From Glycomyces tritici (GTDB lineage Bacteria; Actinomycetota; Actinomycetes; Mycobacteriales; Micromonosporaceae), in assembly GCF_030403505.1 (NCBI RefSeq), contig NZ_JAUEMJ010000005.1, positions 62,001 through 126,000 on the forward strand: 64,000 nt of DNA, read 5' to 3'. Numbering within the stretch: the first letter of the stretch is position 1; each line of letters opens with the position of its first letter. The notes under the pieces were generated by a model. It saw only the letters and a program-made list of their open reading frames with translations, made no database searches and was not told where the DNA came from. This document shows, piece by piece, positions 27,876 to 36,350 of the stretch. Both the position numbers and the translations under genes were made by a program.

Positions 27876-28763
27876 ATGCCCCCTCACACCCTCCGACGAC
27901 GCCGCCGCGACTGGCGCGGCTGGCAGTTCACCGGACCGTTCGCCGCGGTCTTCGTATTCGTGTTCATCGCCCCGCTCGCGTACGCACTGTGGCTGAGCCT
28001 CTTCCAGAACCGGCTCGTGGGCGGCAACGCGTTCGTGGGCCTGGAGAACTACGCCACCGCGCTGACCGACCCCCAGTTCTGGGACGGCTTCCTGCGCGTC
28101 CTGCTGTTCCTGGTCGTCCAGGTGCCGGTCATGCTCGCCCTCGCGCTCATCGCGGCCCTCGCGATCGACGGCGCCCGGCTCTACGCCACCGGCCTCTTCC
28201 GGCTGGTGATCTTCCTGCCCTACGCGGTTCCGGCCGTCGTCGCGGTCCTCATGTGGGGCTTCATCTACGGCGACCACTTCGGCCTCACCGCCGACCTCAA
28301 CGAGCTCCTCGGCACCGACCTGCGGCCGTTCTCCTCCTCCTGGATGCTCGCCTCCCTCGGCAACATCGTCACCTGGGAGTACGTCGGCTACAACATGCTC
28401 ATCTTCTACTCCGCCCTGAAGACGGTCCCGTTCGAGCTGTACGAGGCCGCCGAGATCGACGGCGCCCGCGGCGTCCAGGTCCTCAAGGCGATCAAGCTGC
28501 CCGCCGTGCGCGGCGCCGTCGTCATCGCCACGATCTTCTCGATCATCGGCAGCTTCCAGCTCTTCAACGAGCCGAACGTCCTCAAGCCCTTGGCCAACAA
28601 CGTCGTCAACTCCTACTTCACGCCCAACATGTACGCCTACAACCTCAGCTTCGCGGGCCAGCAGTACAACTACTCCGCCACGATCGCGATCGTCATGGGC
28701 GTCATCACCGCCGCGATCGCCTACGCGGTCCAGTTGCGCGGCACCCGCAGGGAGGACCGCTGA
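27876..28763 (+). CDS. CUT1 sugar ABC transporter permease, MalF-type
   Basis: 295-residue membrane subunit with six predicted helices. The first is at about residues 18-42. The EAA loop (EAAEIDGARGVQVLKAIKLP) near residue 190 is where the ATPase docks. It forms the pore together with the next gene, whose start overlaps this stop by one base (TGATG). The ATG at 27876 has a GGAGC site. It is first in the operon permease-permease-binding protein, under the palindromic operator at 27807. No ATPase gene is present; a shared MsiK-type ATPase elsewhere is the norm in actinomycetes. Confidence 0.92.
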   Translation: MPPHTLRRRRRDWRGWQFTGPFAAVFVFVFIAPLAYALWLSLFQNRLVGGNAFVGLENYATALTDPQFWDGFLRVLLFLVVQVPVMLALALIAALAIDGARLYATGLFRLVIFLPYAVPAVVAVLMWGFIYGDHFGLTADLNELLGTDLRPFSSSWMLASLGNIVTWEYVGYNMLIFYSALKTVPFELYEAAEIDGARGVQVLKAIKLPAVRGAVVIATIFSIIGSFQLFNEPNVLKPLANNVVNSYFTPNMYAYNLSFAGQQYNYSATIAIVMGVITAAIAYAVQLRGTRREDR

Positions 28764-29674
28764 TGTCCCTCGCCACCCGACACCACCGCACGATCCACCA
28801 CCGGGCCCGCCGGCCGCGCCACTCGGTCGCCTCACCGCGCAAGTCCCTCGTCCTCACCCTCCTCATGGGACTGTTCCTGGCCTACGCCCTCGTGCCGCTC
28901 GCCTGGCTCTTCATCAACGCCTCGAAGACCCAGGCCGACCTCTTCAGCGGCTTCGGACTCGCCTTCGGCGACTCCTTCGCCCTGTGGGACAACATCATGC
29001 GCACCTTCACCTACGACGACGGCATCTTCCTGCGCTGGCTCGGCAACACCCTGCTGTACGTCGTCGCCGGCGCCGGCGGTGCGACGCTCCTCGCCACCCT
29101 CGCCGGGTACGGCCTCGCCAAGTACGCCTTCCCCGGCCGCAAGGCCTACTTCGCCGTCATCCTCGGCGCGATCGCCGTGCCCGGCACCGCCCTCGCCGTC
29201 CCCACGTTCCTCCTGTTCAGCGAGCTCGGACTCACCAACACCCCCTGGGCGATCATCGTCCCCTCGCTGATCAGCCCCTTCGGGCTCTACCTGATCTGGG
29301 TCTACACCCTCGAATCGGTCCCGAAGGAGCTCCTGGAGGCCGCGCGCATCGACGGCGCCGGCGAGATGCGCATCTTCTTCACCATCTCGGCGAAGCTCCT
29401 CGCCCCCGGCATCGTCACCGTCGCGCTCTTCGCGGTCGTCGCCACCTGGAACAACTACTTCCTGCCGCTCATCATGCTCAGCGACCCGAACTGGTACCCG
29501 CTCACCGTGGGGCTCAACCAGTGGAGCGAGCAGGCCTCCGGCGTCGCCGCCGAACCGATCTTCAACCTCGTCCTGACCGGATCGCTCCTCACGATCGTCC
29601 CGATCGTCGCGGTCTTCATCCTCCTGCAGCGCTTCTGGCAGTCCGGCCTCAGCGCCGGAAGCGTCAAGGGCTGA
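28763..29674 (+). CDS. CUT1 sugar ABC transporter permease, MalG-type
   Basis: 303-residue second pore subunit. A basic, His/Arg-rich N-terminal tail (residues 1-27) is followed by six predicted helices. The EAA loop reads EAARIDGAGEMRIFFTI near residue 200. The C-terminus QSGLSAGSVKG is typical of MalG-like proteins. It is translationally coupled to the preceding permease (TGATG overlap) and followed 88 nt later by the binding-protein gene. The transported sugar is unknown, probably a product of the sialidase-fold hydrolase next door. Confidence 0.92.
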   Translation: MSLATRHHRTIHHRARRPRHSVASPRKSLVLTLLMGLFLAYALVPLAWLFINASKTQADLFSGFGLAFGDSFALWDNIMRTFTYDDGIFLRWLGNTLLYVVAGAGGATLLATLAGYGLAKYAFPGRKAYFAVILGAIAVPGTALAVPTFLLFSELGLTNTPWAIIVPSLISPFGLYLIWVYTLESVPKELLEAARIDGAGEMRIFFTISAKLLAPGIVTVALFAVVATWNNYFLPLIMLSDPNWYPLTVGLNQWSEQASGVAAEPIFNLVLTGSLLTIVPIVAVFILLQRFWQSGLSAGSVKG

Positions 29675-29762
29675 CCGGACCCCTCCGGCCCCGCCCAATC
29701 CAGCCCAGCCCCGTCCCGGGAGTCTCCGCACCCCCGCACCACGAAGTGAAGGAACCCTCACC

Positions 29763-31088
29763 ATGTCGCACATCAAGCGCCGCACCGTCATCGGCACCGT
29801 CCCCGCCGCACTCGCCACCGGCGCCCTCGCCGCCTGCGGCGACGACGCCGCACCGGCCGCCGCCGGGAAGCCCGAAGACCTCGACGCCGCCCTCGAAGCG
29901 GGCGGCAAGCTCACCTACTGGACCTGGACGCCCTCCGGCGAAGCCCAGGCCGCCGCCTTCACCGCCCAGTACCCGAACGTCGAGGTCGAAGTCGTCAACG
30001 CCGGCACCGCCACCGACGAGTACACCGCCCTCCAGAACGCCGTCGCCGCCGGCTCCGGCGCACCCGACGTCGCCCAGATCGAGTACTACGCGCTGCAGCA
30101 GTTCGTGCTCTCCGACGCCCTCGTGGACCTCGCCCAGTACGGCCTCGCCGACCTCGAACCCCAGTACACCGCCTCGACCTGGGCCGCCGTCAACCTCGGC
30201 GGCGTCTACGGCCTGCCCCAGGACTCCGGACCCATGGTCCTGCTCTACAACCAGGCCGTCTTCGACCAGTTCGGCCTCACCGTCCCCGCCACCTGGGACG
30301 AGTACGTCGCCGCCGCCGAAACCCTCCACGCCGCCGACCCGAACCGCTTCCTCACCAACGACGCCGGCGACCCCGGCTTCGCCCAGCCCCTCATCTGGCA
30401 GGCCGGCGGCCGCCCCTACACCGTCGACGGCACGAACATCGGCATCGACCTCCAGGACGAGGGCACCCGCCGCTGGGCCGACCTGTGGAACCGGATGCTC
30501 CAGCCCGGACTCCTCGCCCCCATCCCCACCTGGAGCGACGACTGGTGGAAGGCACTCTCCAACGGCACCGTCGCCAGCCTCATCAGCGGCTCCTGGATGC
30601 CCGGCATCCTCGAAGGCTCGGTCCCCGAAGGCGCCGGGAACTGGCGCGTCGCCCCCGTCCCCAGCTACGACGGCACCCCCGTCACGGCCGAGAACGGCGG
30701 CAGCGCCCAGTCCGTGCTCAAGCAGTCCGCGAACCCGGCCCTCGCCGCGGCCTTCCTGCGCTGGCTCAACAGCTCCCCGGAGAGCATCGCCGTGTTCCTC
30801 GAGAACGGCGGCTTCCCCTCCACCACCGCCGAACTCGCCTCACCCGAGTTCACCGGCACCGCCCCCGACTACTTCGGCGGCCAGCGGATCAACGAGGTCT
30901 GCGTCGCCGCCTCCGAGAACGTCGCCACCGGCTTCCAGTACCTGCCGTTCCAGGTCTACGCCAACAGCGTCTTCCCCGACACCGTCGGCGCCGCCTACAC
31001 CGAGCAGGGCGACCTCAACGCCGGGCTCGAGGCCTGGCAGGAGTCGCTGCAGGAGTACGGCGAGACCCAGGGCTTCCAGGTGGACTGA
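29763..31088 (+). CDS. Sugar-binding lipoprotein of the CUT1 transporter
   Basis: 441-residue extracellular solute-binding protein (family 1), anchored by lipid at C25 in the lipobox LAAC. An Ala-rich linker follows, then the two-lobe domain starting LTYWTWTPSG. Trp- and Tyr-rich stretches (WNRMLQ, WSDDWW, GSWMPG) are likely sugar-stacking sites. The two Arg at positions 6-7 together with the lipobox suggest possible Tat-type export. The ATG at 29763 has AAGGA upstream. It is the last gene of the operon, ended by a strong hairpin at 31114-31156. Confidence 0.92.
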   Translation: MSHIKRRTVIGTVPAALATGALAACGDDAAPAAAGKPEDLDAALEAGGKLTYWTWTPSGEAQAAAFTAQYPNVEVEVVNAGTATDEYTALQNAVAAGSGAPDVAQIEYYALQQFVLSDALVDLAQYGLADLEPQYTASTWAAVNLGGVYGLPQDSGPMVLLYNQAVFDQFGLTVPATWDEYVAAAETLHAADPNRFLTNDAGDPGFAQPLIWQAGGRPYTVDGTNIGIDLQDEGTRRWADLWNRMLQPGLLAPIPTWSDDWWKALSNGTVASLISGSWMPGILEGSVPEGAGNWRVAPVPSYDGTPVTAENGGSAQSVLKQSANPALAAAFLRWLNSSPESIAVFLENGGFPSTTAELASPEFTGTAPDYFGGQRINEVCVAASENVATGFQYLPFQVYANSVFPDTVGAAYTEQGDLNAGLEAWQESLQEYGETQGFQVD

Positions 31089-31113
31089 CCCTCGCACGGG
31101 CACCTGTACGACC

Positions 31114-31156
31114 GCTGCGCGGCCGCGGCGATCCGTCTCGGCCGCGACCGCGCAGC
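31114..31156. terminator. Bidirectional terminator between transporter operon and biosynthetic cluster
   Basis: A 15-bp stem with one mismatch (31114-31128 with 31142-31156) and a 13-nt loop lies between the convergent binding-protein and MFS genes. It marks the left border of the biosynthetic cluster. Confidence 0.7.
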
Positions 31157-31179
31157 CTTCCAGCCGCACCAGTGAGGCT

Positions 31180-32388
31180 TCAGGCCGCCTCGGGCTCGCG
31201 CACGCCCCTCCACATCGCGAGGAACGCCACGAGACCCACTGCGGCGCACATGATCCACACGAACGACTGCTCGATCTGGAACAGGTAGGTGCCCACGGCC
31301 GGCCCCAGCGCGTAGCCGCCGATCTGGGCCGTGGTGATCGCCCCGATGTAGCGGCTGCGGTGCCGGTCCGTGGGGGCCGCGAGCGCCGGGTACGCCACCA
31401 CCGAGGGCGCGGAGATGATCTCGCCGAACGTCCACACCAGGACCCCCGCGAAGCACACCCAGATCCCCGCCGGAACCCCGAACAGCGCCAGGCCCGCGCC
31501 GATGAAGAGGCTGCCGAACGCGATCGTCGTCCGCATCGGCAGCCGCTGCGCGTACCGGGTCACCGGCAGCTCGAACAGGATCACGATGGCGCCGTTCAAG
31601 GTCACGATCGTCCCGTACAGCCACGCCGGATGGCCCTCGCTCAGGATCTGCAGCGGCAGCACCGCCTGGTACTGCGACTCGATGAACCCGGTCAGGAACA
31701 TCGCGACGATCACCAGCACGTACTTCGAGTCCTTGAAGACGTCCCGGTAGCTCACCGCCCGCGCTTCGTCGGGCGACTCCTCACCGTCGCGCGCGTTCGG
31801 GAGCAGGAGCAGCGCGATGAGCCCGAACGCGATGTGCGTCAACGCGTTCACCACGAACATCAGCGCGAACGAATGCGTCAGCAGCCACACCCCGAGCATC
31901 GGCCCGGCCGCCGCGCCGACGTTCAGCCCCAGCCGCGCCGCGGCCGAGACCATCACGAGCCGCTGCGGCGGCGTCAGCGCGGCCATCATCGCCGCGGCCG
32001 CGGGCCGGTACATCTGCCCGAACAGGCCCGCCGCGAACGCGAGCGCGACGAGCAGCCGGTAGTCGTCGGCGAACGCGACCCCGAGCACCGCCAGTCCGGA
32101 GAGGAGCATCGACCCGACGATGACCTGCCGGGCGCCCCACCAGGCCGTGACCGTGCCCGAGGCGAAGCTCCCGACTATCGAGCCGACGCCGAACACCGTG
32201 AGCGCGAGCCCCGCGCCGGCGGGGGAGTGGCCGAGATCGGTGAGGTAGAGCGTGAGGAAGACCGCGATGAAGGTGCCGGTGCGACTCAGCGCGATGCCGA
32301 CGAGGAGGGTGATGACCGACGGCGGCAGGTCCCGCAGGGTGGACCAGACGCCGTCGTCGGCCTCCTCGGGGGCGCGGGTCCCGCTCAT
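31180..32388 (-). CDS. MFS transporter at the end of the leftward biosynthetic operon
   Basis: 402-residue major-facilitator protein with about 12 predicted membrane helices. It shows the loop 2-3 motif as GTVTAWWGARQVIVG and a central charged loop (NARDGEESPDEARAVS) between the two six-helix halves. It resembles drug-efflux and sugar-efflux MFS proteins. The ATG at 32388 overlaps the upstream ATP-grasp stop in an ATGA, so it is translated with the biosynthetic enzymes. That supports export of the cluster product or self-resistance. The cluster has a second MFS protein at 42715. Confidence 0.88.
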   Translation of the reverse strand: MSGTRAPEEADDGVWSTLRDLPPSVITLLVGIALSRTGTFIAVFLTLYLTDLGHSPAGAGLALTVFGVGSIVGSFASGTVTAWWGARQVIVGSMLLSGLAVLGVAFADDYRLLVALAFAAGLFGQMYRPAAAAMMAALTPPQRLVMVSAAARLGLNVGAAAGPMLGVWLLTHSFALMFVVNALTHIAFGLIALLLLPNARDGEESPDEARAVSYRDVFKDSKYVLVIVAMFLTGFIESQYQAVLPLQILSEGHPAWLYGTIVTLNGAIVILFELPVTRYAQRLPMRTTIAFGSLFIGAGLALFGVPAGIWVCFAGVLVWTFGEIISAPSVVAYPALAAPTDRHRSRYIGAITTAQIGGYALGPAVGTYLFQIEQSFVWIMCAAVGLVAFLAMWRGVREPEAA

Positions 32389-33608
32389 GCGGCTCCCCGC
32401 AGCGGCGTGCACTCGAAGATCGTCTCGGCTTCGGCGCGGTCGAGGATCTCCTGGCACTCGTTCGCACTGCCGCCCATGGCGATCAGGCAGCCGTAGCGGG
32501 CGATGTACCCGTCCGGCGGCATGAGGAGCTCGTCCCCGGGGGCCGCGACCTGGACCGTCTCGAGTTCGCCGGCGCGCGCGGGCGGGAGCGCGATCTTATC
32601 GACGACCGCGCTGCAGGGCGGCACGAGGAACCGGATGGCGGCGTGGCGGTCCTGGCGGTGGGTGAGGTCGGGCCGTGCGCCGAGGGCGAGCCGGGTGCCC
32701 GCGACGCCGGAGTCGATCCCGTTGGCCAGCATGCCGAGATAGGGGATGAGGTCGCCGCCGAGCCGGCCGTTGATCTCCACCAGGACGGGGCCTGAGGGGG
32801 TCAGTTTGACCTCGGTGTGGGTGCTGCCGTGGCGCCAGCCGACCGCTTCGTGGGCGGCGGCGAGCATGCCGGTGAGTGCCGCGTCGGCCAGCAGCGGGTC
32901 GTGCGGGTCGACGGTGTGCCCCATCTCCTCGAAGTACGGTTCGGGTCCGATCTGCTTGCGCGCCAGCGCGTACGGCAGGTACTCGCCGTCGATGACGGCG
33001 GCGTCCACGCTGATCTCGGGCCCGGTGAGGTACTGCTCCAGGAGCAGCGTCCCGTCGTTGCGCATGCCCGCCTGCCGGGTCCGCCTCGCCGCCGCGACGG
33101 CCGCGGCCAGGTCCTCGGCCCGGTCCACTTTGATCACGCCTTGGCTCGCGCCGAGTGCGATGGGCTTGACCACCAGAGGGAATCCGATCGCGGCGGCCGC
33201 CTGAGCCCCGCCTTCACCCGGGGCGAGGACGTGGAAGGCCGGTTGCGGCAGCCCCGCTTCGGTGAGGGCCCGGCGGGTGGCGGACTTGTCGCGGACGGCC
33301 CGCACCGCTTCGGGGTCGGGGCCGGGCAGGCCGAGTTCGGCGGCGGCTTCGGAGGCGGCCTGGACGGCGGCCTCGTGCCAGCAGAACACGCCGAGGACGT
33401 TGTGCTCGGCGGCGACCCGCCGCACGGCGTCGCGGGCCGCTTCGGGGTCGAACACGTCGCAGACGGTGTGCCCGGCGAGGTACTTCGCCTGCCAGGTCGG
33501 CTCGGCGGGGTCGAGCGCCCACAAGGGGGGCCCGTCCGCGGCGGCGGAGGCCAGGAGGTACTCGCGGAACAGCTCGTGCCCGGTCCCCATGATCAGCAGC
33601 AGGTCCAT
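32385..33608 (-). CDS. ATP-grasp carboxylate-amine ligase (cluster ligase A)
   Basis: 407-residue enzyme of the ATP-grasp superfamily, which activates a carboxylate as acyl-phosphate and joins it to an amine. The N-terminal Rossmann-like region is followed by RDKSATRRALTEAGLPQP and the LVVKPIALGASQGV nucleotide loop near residue 150. HTEVKLTP and the Mg-binding motif LVEINGRLGGDL (Glu and Asn both present) complete the site near residue 270. It is closest in style to L-amino-acid ligases (BacD-type). In the cluster it could couple an amino acid to the aryl acid made by the rightward operon. It is separated by 19 nt from the N-oxygenase and overlaps the MFS gene. Confidence 0.85.
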   Translation of the reverse strand: MDLLLIMGTGHELFREYLLASAAADGPPLWALDPAEPTWQAKYLAGHTVCDVFDPEAARDAVRRVAAEHNVLGVFCWHEAAVQAASEAAAELGLPGPDPEAVRAVRDKSATRRALTEAGLPQPAFHVLAPGEGGAQAAAAIGFPLVVKPIALGASQGVIKVDRAEDLAAAVAAARRTRQAGMRNDGTLLLEQYLTGPEISVDAAVIDGEYLPYALARKQIGPEPYFEEMGHTVDPHDPLLADAALTGMLAAAHEAVGWRHGSTHTEVKLTPSGPVLVEINGRLGGDLIPYLGMLANGIDSGVAGTRLALGARPDLTHRQDRHAAIRFLVPPCSAVVDKIALPPARAGELETVQVAAPGDELLMPPDGYIARYGCLIAMGGSANECQEILDRAEAETIFECTPLRGAA

Positions 33609-33627
33609 CGGCGTCGCTCCATTCTGG

Positions 33628-34575
33628 TCAGGGCAGGATCAGGCCTTGCTCGGTGAACGCGTCCCGAGCGCCGGGCTGGTCGAGGACGCCCACTTCCTCG
33701 AACAGCCGCAGGGTCTTCGCCGCCGAGTGCCGGATGCCGGCCAGCACCCGCTCGCTCGAGAAGGAGTCGGCGATGACGTCCTTCACCTGCGTCTCGCTGA
33801 GCCCGGTGGACAAGAGCGCGTCCCGCGCGGGGTCGGTGGCCGGGCGCAGCGACCGGAGGACGAGCGGCGGCAGGTAGTGCGCGACCCGCTGCCGCAGCGG
33901 CGGTTCGAGCCGGCTCCACAGGTGCTTGAAGAAAGCGCTGAAGAAGGCGTGGTGGCGGCCTTCGTCGATCGCGTGCTCGCGCACGGTCTCGCGCATGATG
34001 GTCACGACGCTCTCGTCCGGCGGGATGTCGGAGAGGATCGAGGTCACGAGCGTCTCGAACACCACGACCTGGAGCAGTTCCACGAGCTTGCGGTGCTGCG
34101 GGAACTCCTCGCCCACGGCGTCGAGCCCGGCGATGAACGGCCCGAAGTCGTAGTCCAGCGCCGGGATCCCGGAGCGGTTCACGAGCTGGTGCTGGACGTC
34201 GAGGCTGTACAGCGAGTGGTACCCCTCGTCGACGACGATCTTGTACGCGTCCATGCGGGTCGTCTCGTGCAGGTGCAGTCCGCTGGAGCCGTCCGCGATC
34301 TTCTGCGAGGCGCGCACGACCACCGCGACCTCGAAATGCATCGTGAACCGCAGCCACTGGTACGCGTGCTGCGCCGTCAGGTACCGGCGCAGCACGGGGT
34401 CGTCCTGATCGAGGAGCGGGTGGTCCAGGTGCGGCACCAGGTGCTCGGGGAAGAACGCCTTGTGGATGTCGTCCTCGGCGTCGATCATCTTGCGGTGCTC
34501 GGCCCGGACGCCGGCGCGTTCGTACCAGTTGCGGAAGGCCTCGATCCGCGGCATCGGGGCGTCGCCTGTGAACAC
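33628..34575 (-). CDS. AurF-type di-iron arylamine N-oxygenase
   Basis: 315-residue member of the p-aminobenzoate N-oxygenase family (AurF, CmlI), which turns aryl amines into hydroxylamines or nitro groups. All seven iron ligands are visible: E82, E117 and H120 (EGYH), E174, H201, E205 and H208 (EGRH). The spacings 35, 3, 27, 4 and 3 equal those of AurF; only the central gap differs (57 against 60). The GTG at 34575 has GGGAG upstream and begins 2 nt after the carbamoyltransferase stop. The substrate is inferred to be the arylamine acid produced by the divergent operon. A different di-iron reaction is possible. Confidence 0.85.
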   Translation of the reverse strand: MFTGDAPMPRIEAFRNWYERAGVRAEHRKMIDAEDDIHKAFFPEHLVPHLDHPLLDQDDPVLRRYLTAQHAYQWLRFTMHFEVAVVVRASQKIADGSSGLHLHETTRMDAYKIVVDEGYHSLYSLDVQHQLVNRSGIPALDYDFGPFIAGLDAVGEEFPQHRKLVELLQVVVFETLVTSILSDIPPDESVVTIMRETVREHAIDEGRHHAFFSAFFKHLWSRLEPPLRQRVAHYLPPLVLRSLRPATDPARDALLSTGLSETQVKDVIADSFSSERVLAGIRHSAAKTLRLFEEVGVLDQPGARDAFTEQGLILP

Positions 34576-34577
34576 GG

Positions 34578-36317
34578 CTACTCCCGGGTCCGCGCGGGGT
34601 GGTCGGCGGGCAGCTCGCGCCCGGGCTTGCCCACCAGGTACCCCTCGATGTAGAGGTGGTCGATCTCGGTGCGGGCGAAGGTCCGCAGCGCGTCCTCGGG
34701 GGTCTCGACGATCGGCTCGCCGTTGTCGTTGAACGAGGTGTTGAGGACGATCGGCACACCGGTGCGCTCGGCGAAGTGCGCGATCAGCTCGTGGTACTCG
34801 GGGTCCACTGCGGCGTCGACGGTCTGGACGCGGGCGGTGCCGTCCACATGGGTGATCGCGGGCAGCCCGTCGCGGCGGTCCTCGCGGACCGAGGGGACCA
34901 GCAGCATGAACGGGCTCGAACCGCGGAAGTCGAACCAGTCCTCGACGGCCTCGGCGAGCACCGAGGGCGCGTAGGGCCGGAACGGCTCCCGGTGCTTCAC
35001 GGTGTCGTTCAGGTAGTCGCGCACGCGCGGGTGCCGCGGGTCGGCGAGGATCGACCGGTGCCCGAGCGCGCGCGGGCCCATCTCGGAGCCGCCGTTCACC
35101 CACGCCACGATGCGGTGCTCGGCCAGCAGGTCGGCCACCTCGCTGATCGGGGCCTGCCGCCACTCCAGCGTGCCTTCGTACGCCTGCAGCGCTTCGAGGA
35201 CGCGCTCCTGCGAATAGCGCTGCCCGTAGGCGGCGGTGGTCATCTGCCCGCGCCGCTCGGTCCCGCCTTCGAGGATCTGGTGCCAGCCGTACAGGGCCGC
35301 GCCGATGGCGACGCCGGAGTCGCCGGCCGGGGCCGGGATGAACACCTCCTTGAAGGGGCCCTCGGCGAGGACGCGGTGGTTGGCGACCGAGTTGAGCATG
35401 ACGCCGCCGCCGAGGCAGAGCCTGGTCTCGCCGGTGCGGCGGTGCGCCTCCCCGGCGAGGTGCAGCATGGCCTCCTCGAGCTCGTCCTGGACCTTGCGCG
35501 CCACGTCCTTGGCGAACCGGCAGTCCCAGCGCCGCTCGGTGAGCGACTCGAACTCGGCGCCGTCTGAGGCGACGATGTCCTTCCAGATCTGCTCGAGACC
35601 CGCCTGGGAGACGGTGATGTCGAAGCCGTCGAAGGTGAGCCACCGGCCCCAGTCGGGCCGGGGCTCGCCGTAGGGCGCCAGGCCCATCGTCTTGCCGGCC
35701 TCGGGGTAGCCGCCGCACTCGAAGACTCCGAAGTCGGGCGTCCCGTACCGGGTGGTGAACCCGAGCTTGGCGGTGAAGAAGTCGTAGAACAGCCCGATGC
35801 TCATGTCGCTGTAGTCGACCGGGTACGCCGTCTCGGCCACGCGGGTGAGTTCGACGCCGCTGCCGGTGAACAGGGTGTGCTTCTCGACCATGCCTTCGCC
35901 TGAGCGGCTGCCGGCCTGGTCGACGATGAGCACGGCCGCCCGCTCGAACGGCGAGGTGTAGAACGCGGTGGCGGCGTGCGCCAGGTGGTGCGAGGGGAAC
36001 GGGAAGGCCCGCACCTTGCTCTTGTCCTTGAGCGGCAGGTCGCGCAGGATGCGCGGGACCGTGCGGTCGCCGAGCGGCCGGTTGCCGACGATGAGGTCGA
36101 CCTCGTCGATGCCGATCCCGGCGGCGTCGAGGCAGTAGGCGATGGACTTGATCGGGATGAGTTTCGTGAGGCGCTCGAAGTGGCCCTGGATCAGGAACCC
36201 TTCGGAGTGCTTGATGCGGTCGAGCCGCTCCTCCTCGATCGCGGCGAGGACCTCGCCGTCCTTGACGATGGCGGCCGAGCGGTCGTGGCTGAGGTTGACG
36301 CCGAGGATGTAGGTCAT
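34578..36317 (-). CDS. NodU/TobZ-family O-carbamoyltransferase (cluster CTase 1)
   Basis: 579-residue enzyme expected to transfer a carbamoyl group from carbamoyl phosphate, via carbamoyl-adenylate, to a hydroxyl, often on a sugar. The N-terminal Kae1-like domain starts LGVNLSHDRSAA and has the iron-binding HHLAH motif and CLGGGVMLNSVA. The C-terminal YrdC-like part has GGSEMGPRALGHRSI, the KHREPFRPYAPSV stretch and LNTSFN. All family motifs are intact. It lies 2 nt before the N-oxygenase and 33 nt after CTase 2. With three glycosyltransferases in the divergent operon, a carbamoylated sugar is a sensible product. Confidence 0.92.
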   Translation of the reverse strand: MTYILGVNLSHDRSAAIVKDGEVLAAIEEERLDRIKHSEGFLIQGHFERLTKLIPIKSIAYCLDAAGIGIDEVDLIVGNRPLGDRTVPRILRDLPLKDKSKVRAFPFPSHHLAHAATAFYTSPFERAAVLIVDQAGSRSGEGMVEKHTLFTGSGVELTRVAETAYPVDYSDMSIGLFYDFFTAKLGFTTRYGTPDFGVFECGGYPEAGKTMGLAPYGEPRPDWGRWLTFDGFDITVSQAGLEQIWKDIVASDGAEFESLTERRWDCRFAKDVARKVQDELEEAMLHLAGEAHRRTGETRLCLGGGVMLNSVANHRVLAEGPFKEVFIPAPAGDSGVAIGAALYGWHQILEGGTERRGQMTTAAYGQRYSQERVLEALQAYEGTLEWRQAPISEVADLLAEHRIVAWVNGGSEMGPRALGHRSILADPRHPRVRDYLNDTVKHREPFRPYAPSVLAEAVEDWFDFRGSSPFMLLVPSVREDRRDGLPAITHVDGTARVQTVDAAVDPEYHELIAHFAERTGVPIVLNTSFNDNGEPIVETPEDALRTFARTEIDHLYIEGYLVGKPGRELPADHPARTRE

Positions 36318-36350
36318 CGGTGCGCGCTCCTTCCGGTGCTGGGGTGTGGG

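Noticed and set aside
28984..32496. A 1170-residue rightward open frame over the transporter and MFS genes
   Set aside because: Low-complexity Arg, Pro and Ser sequence in the wrong frame of clear transporter genes, crossing a strong terminator.
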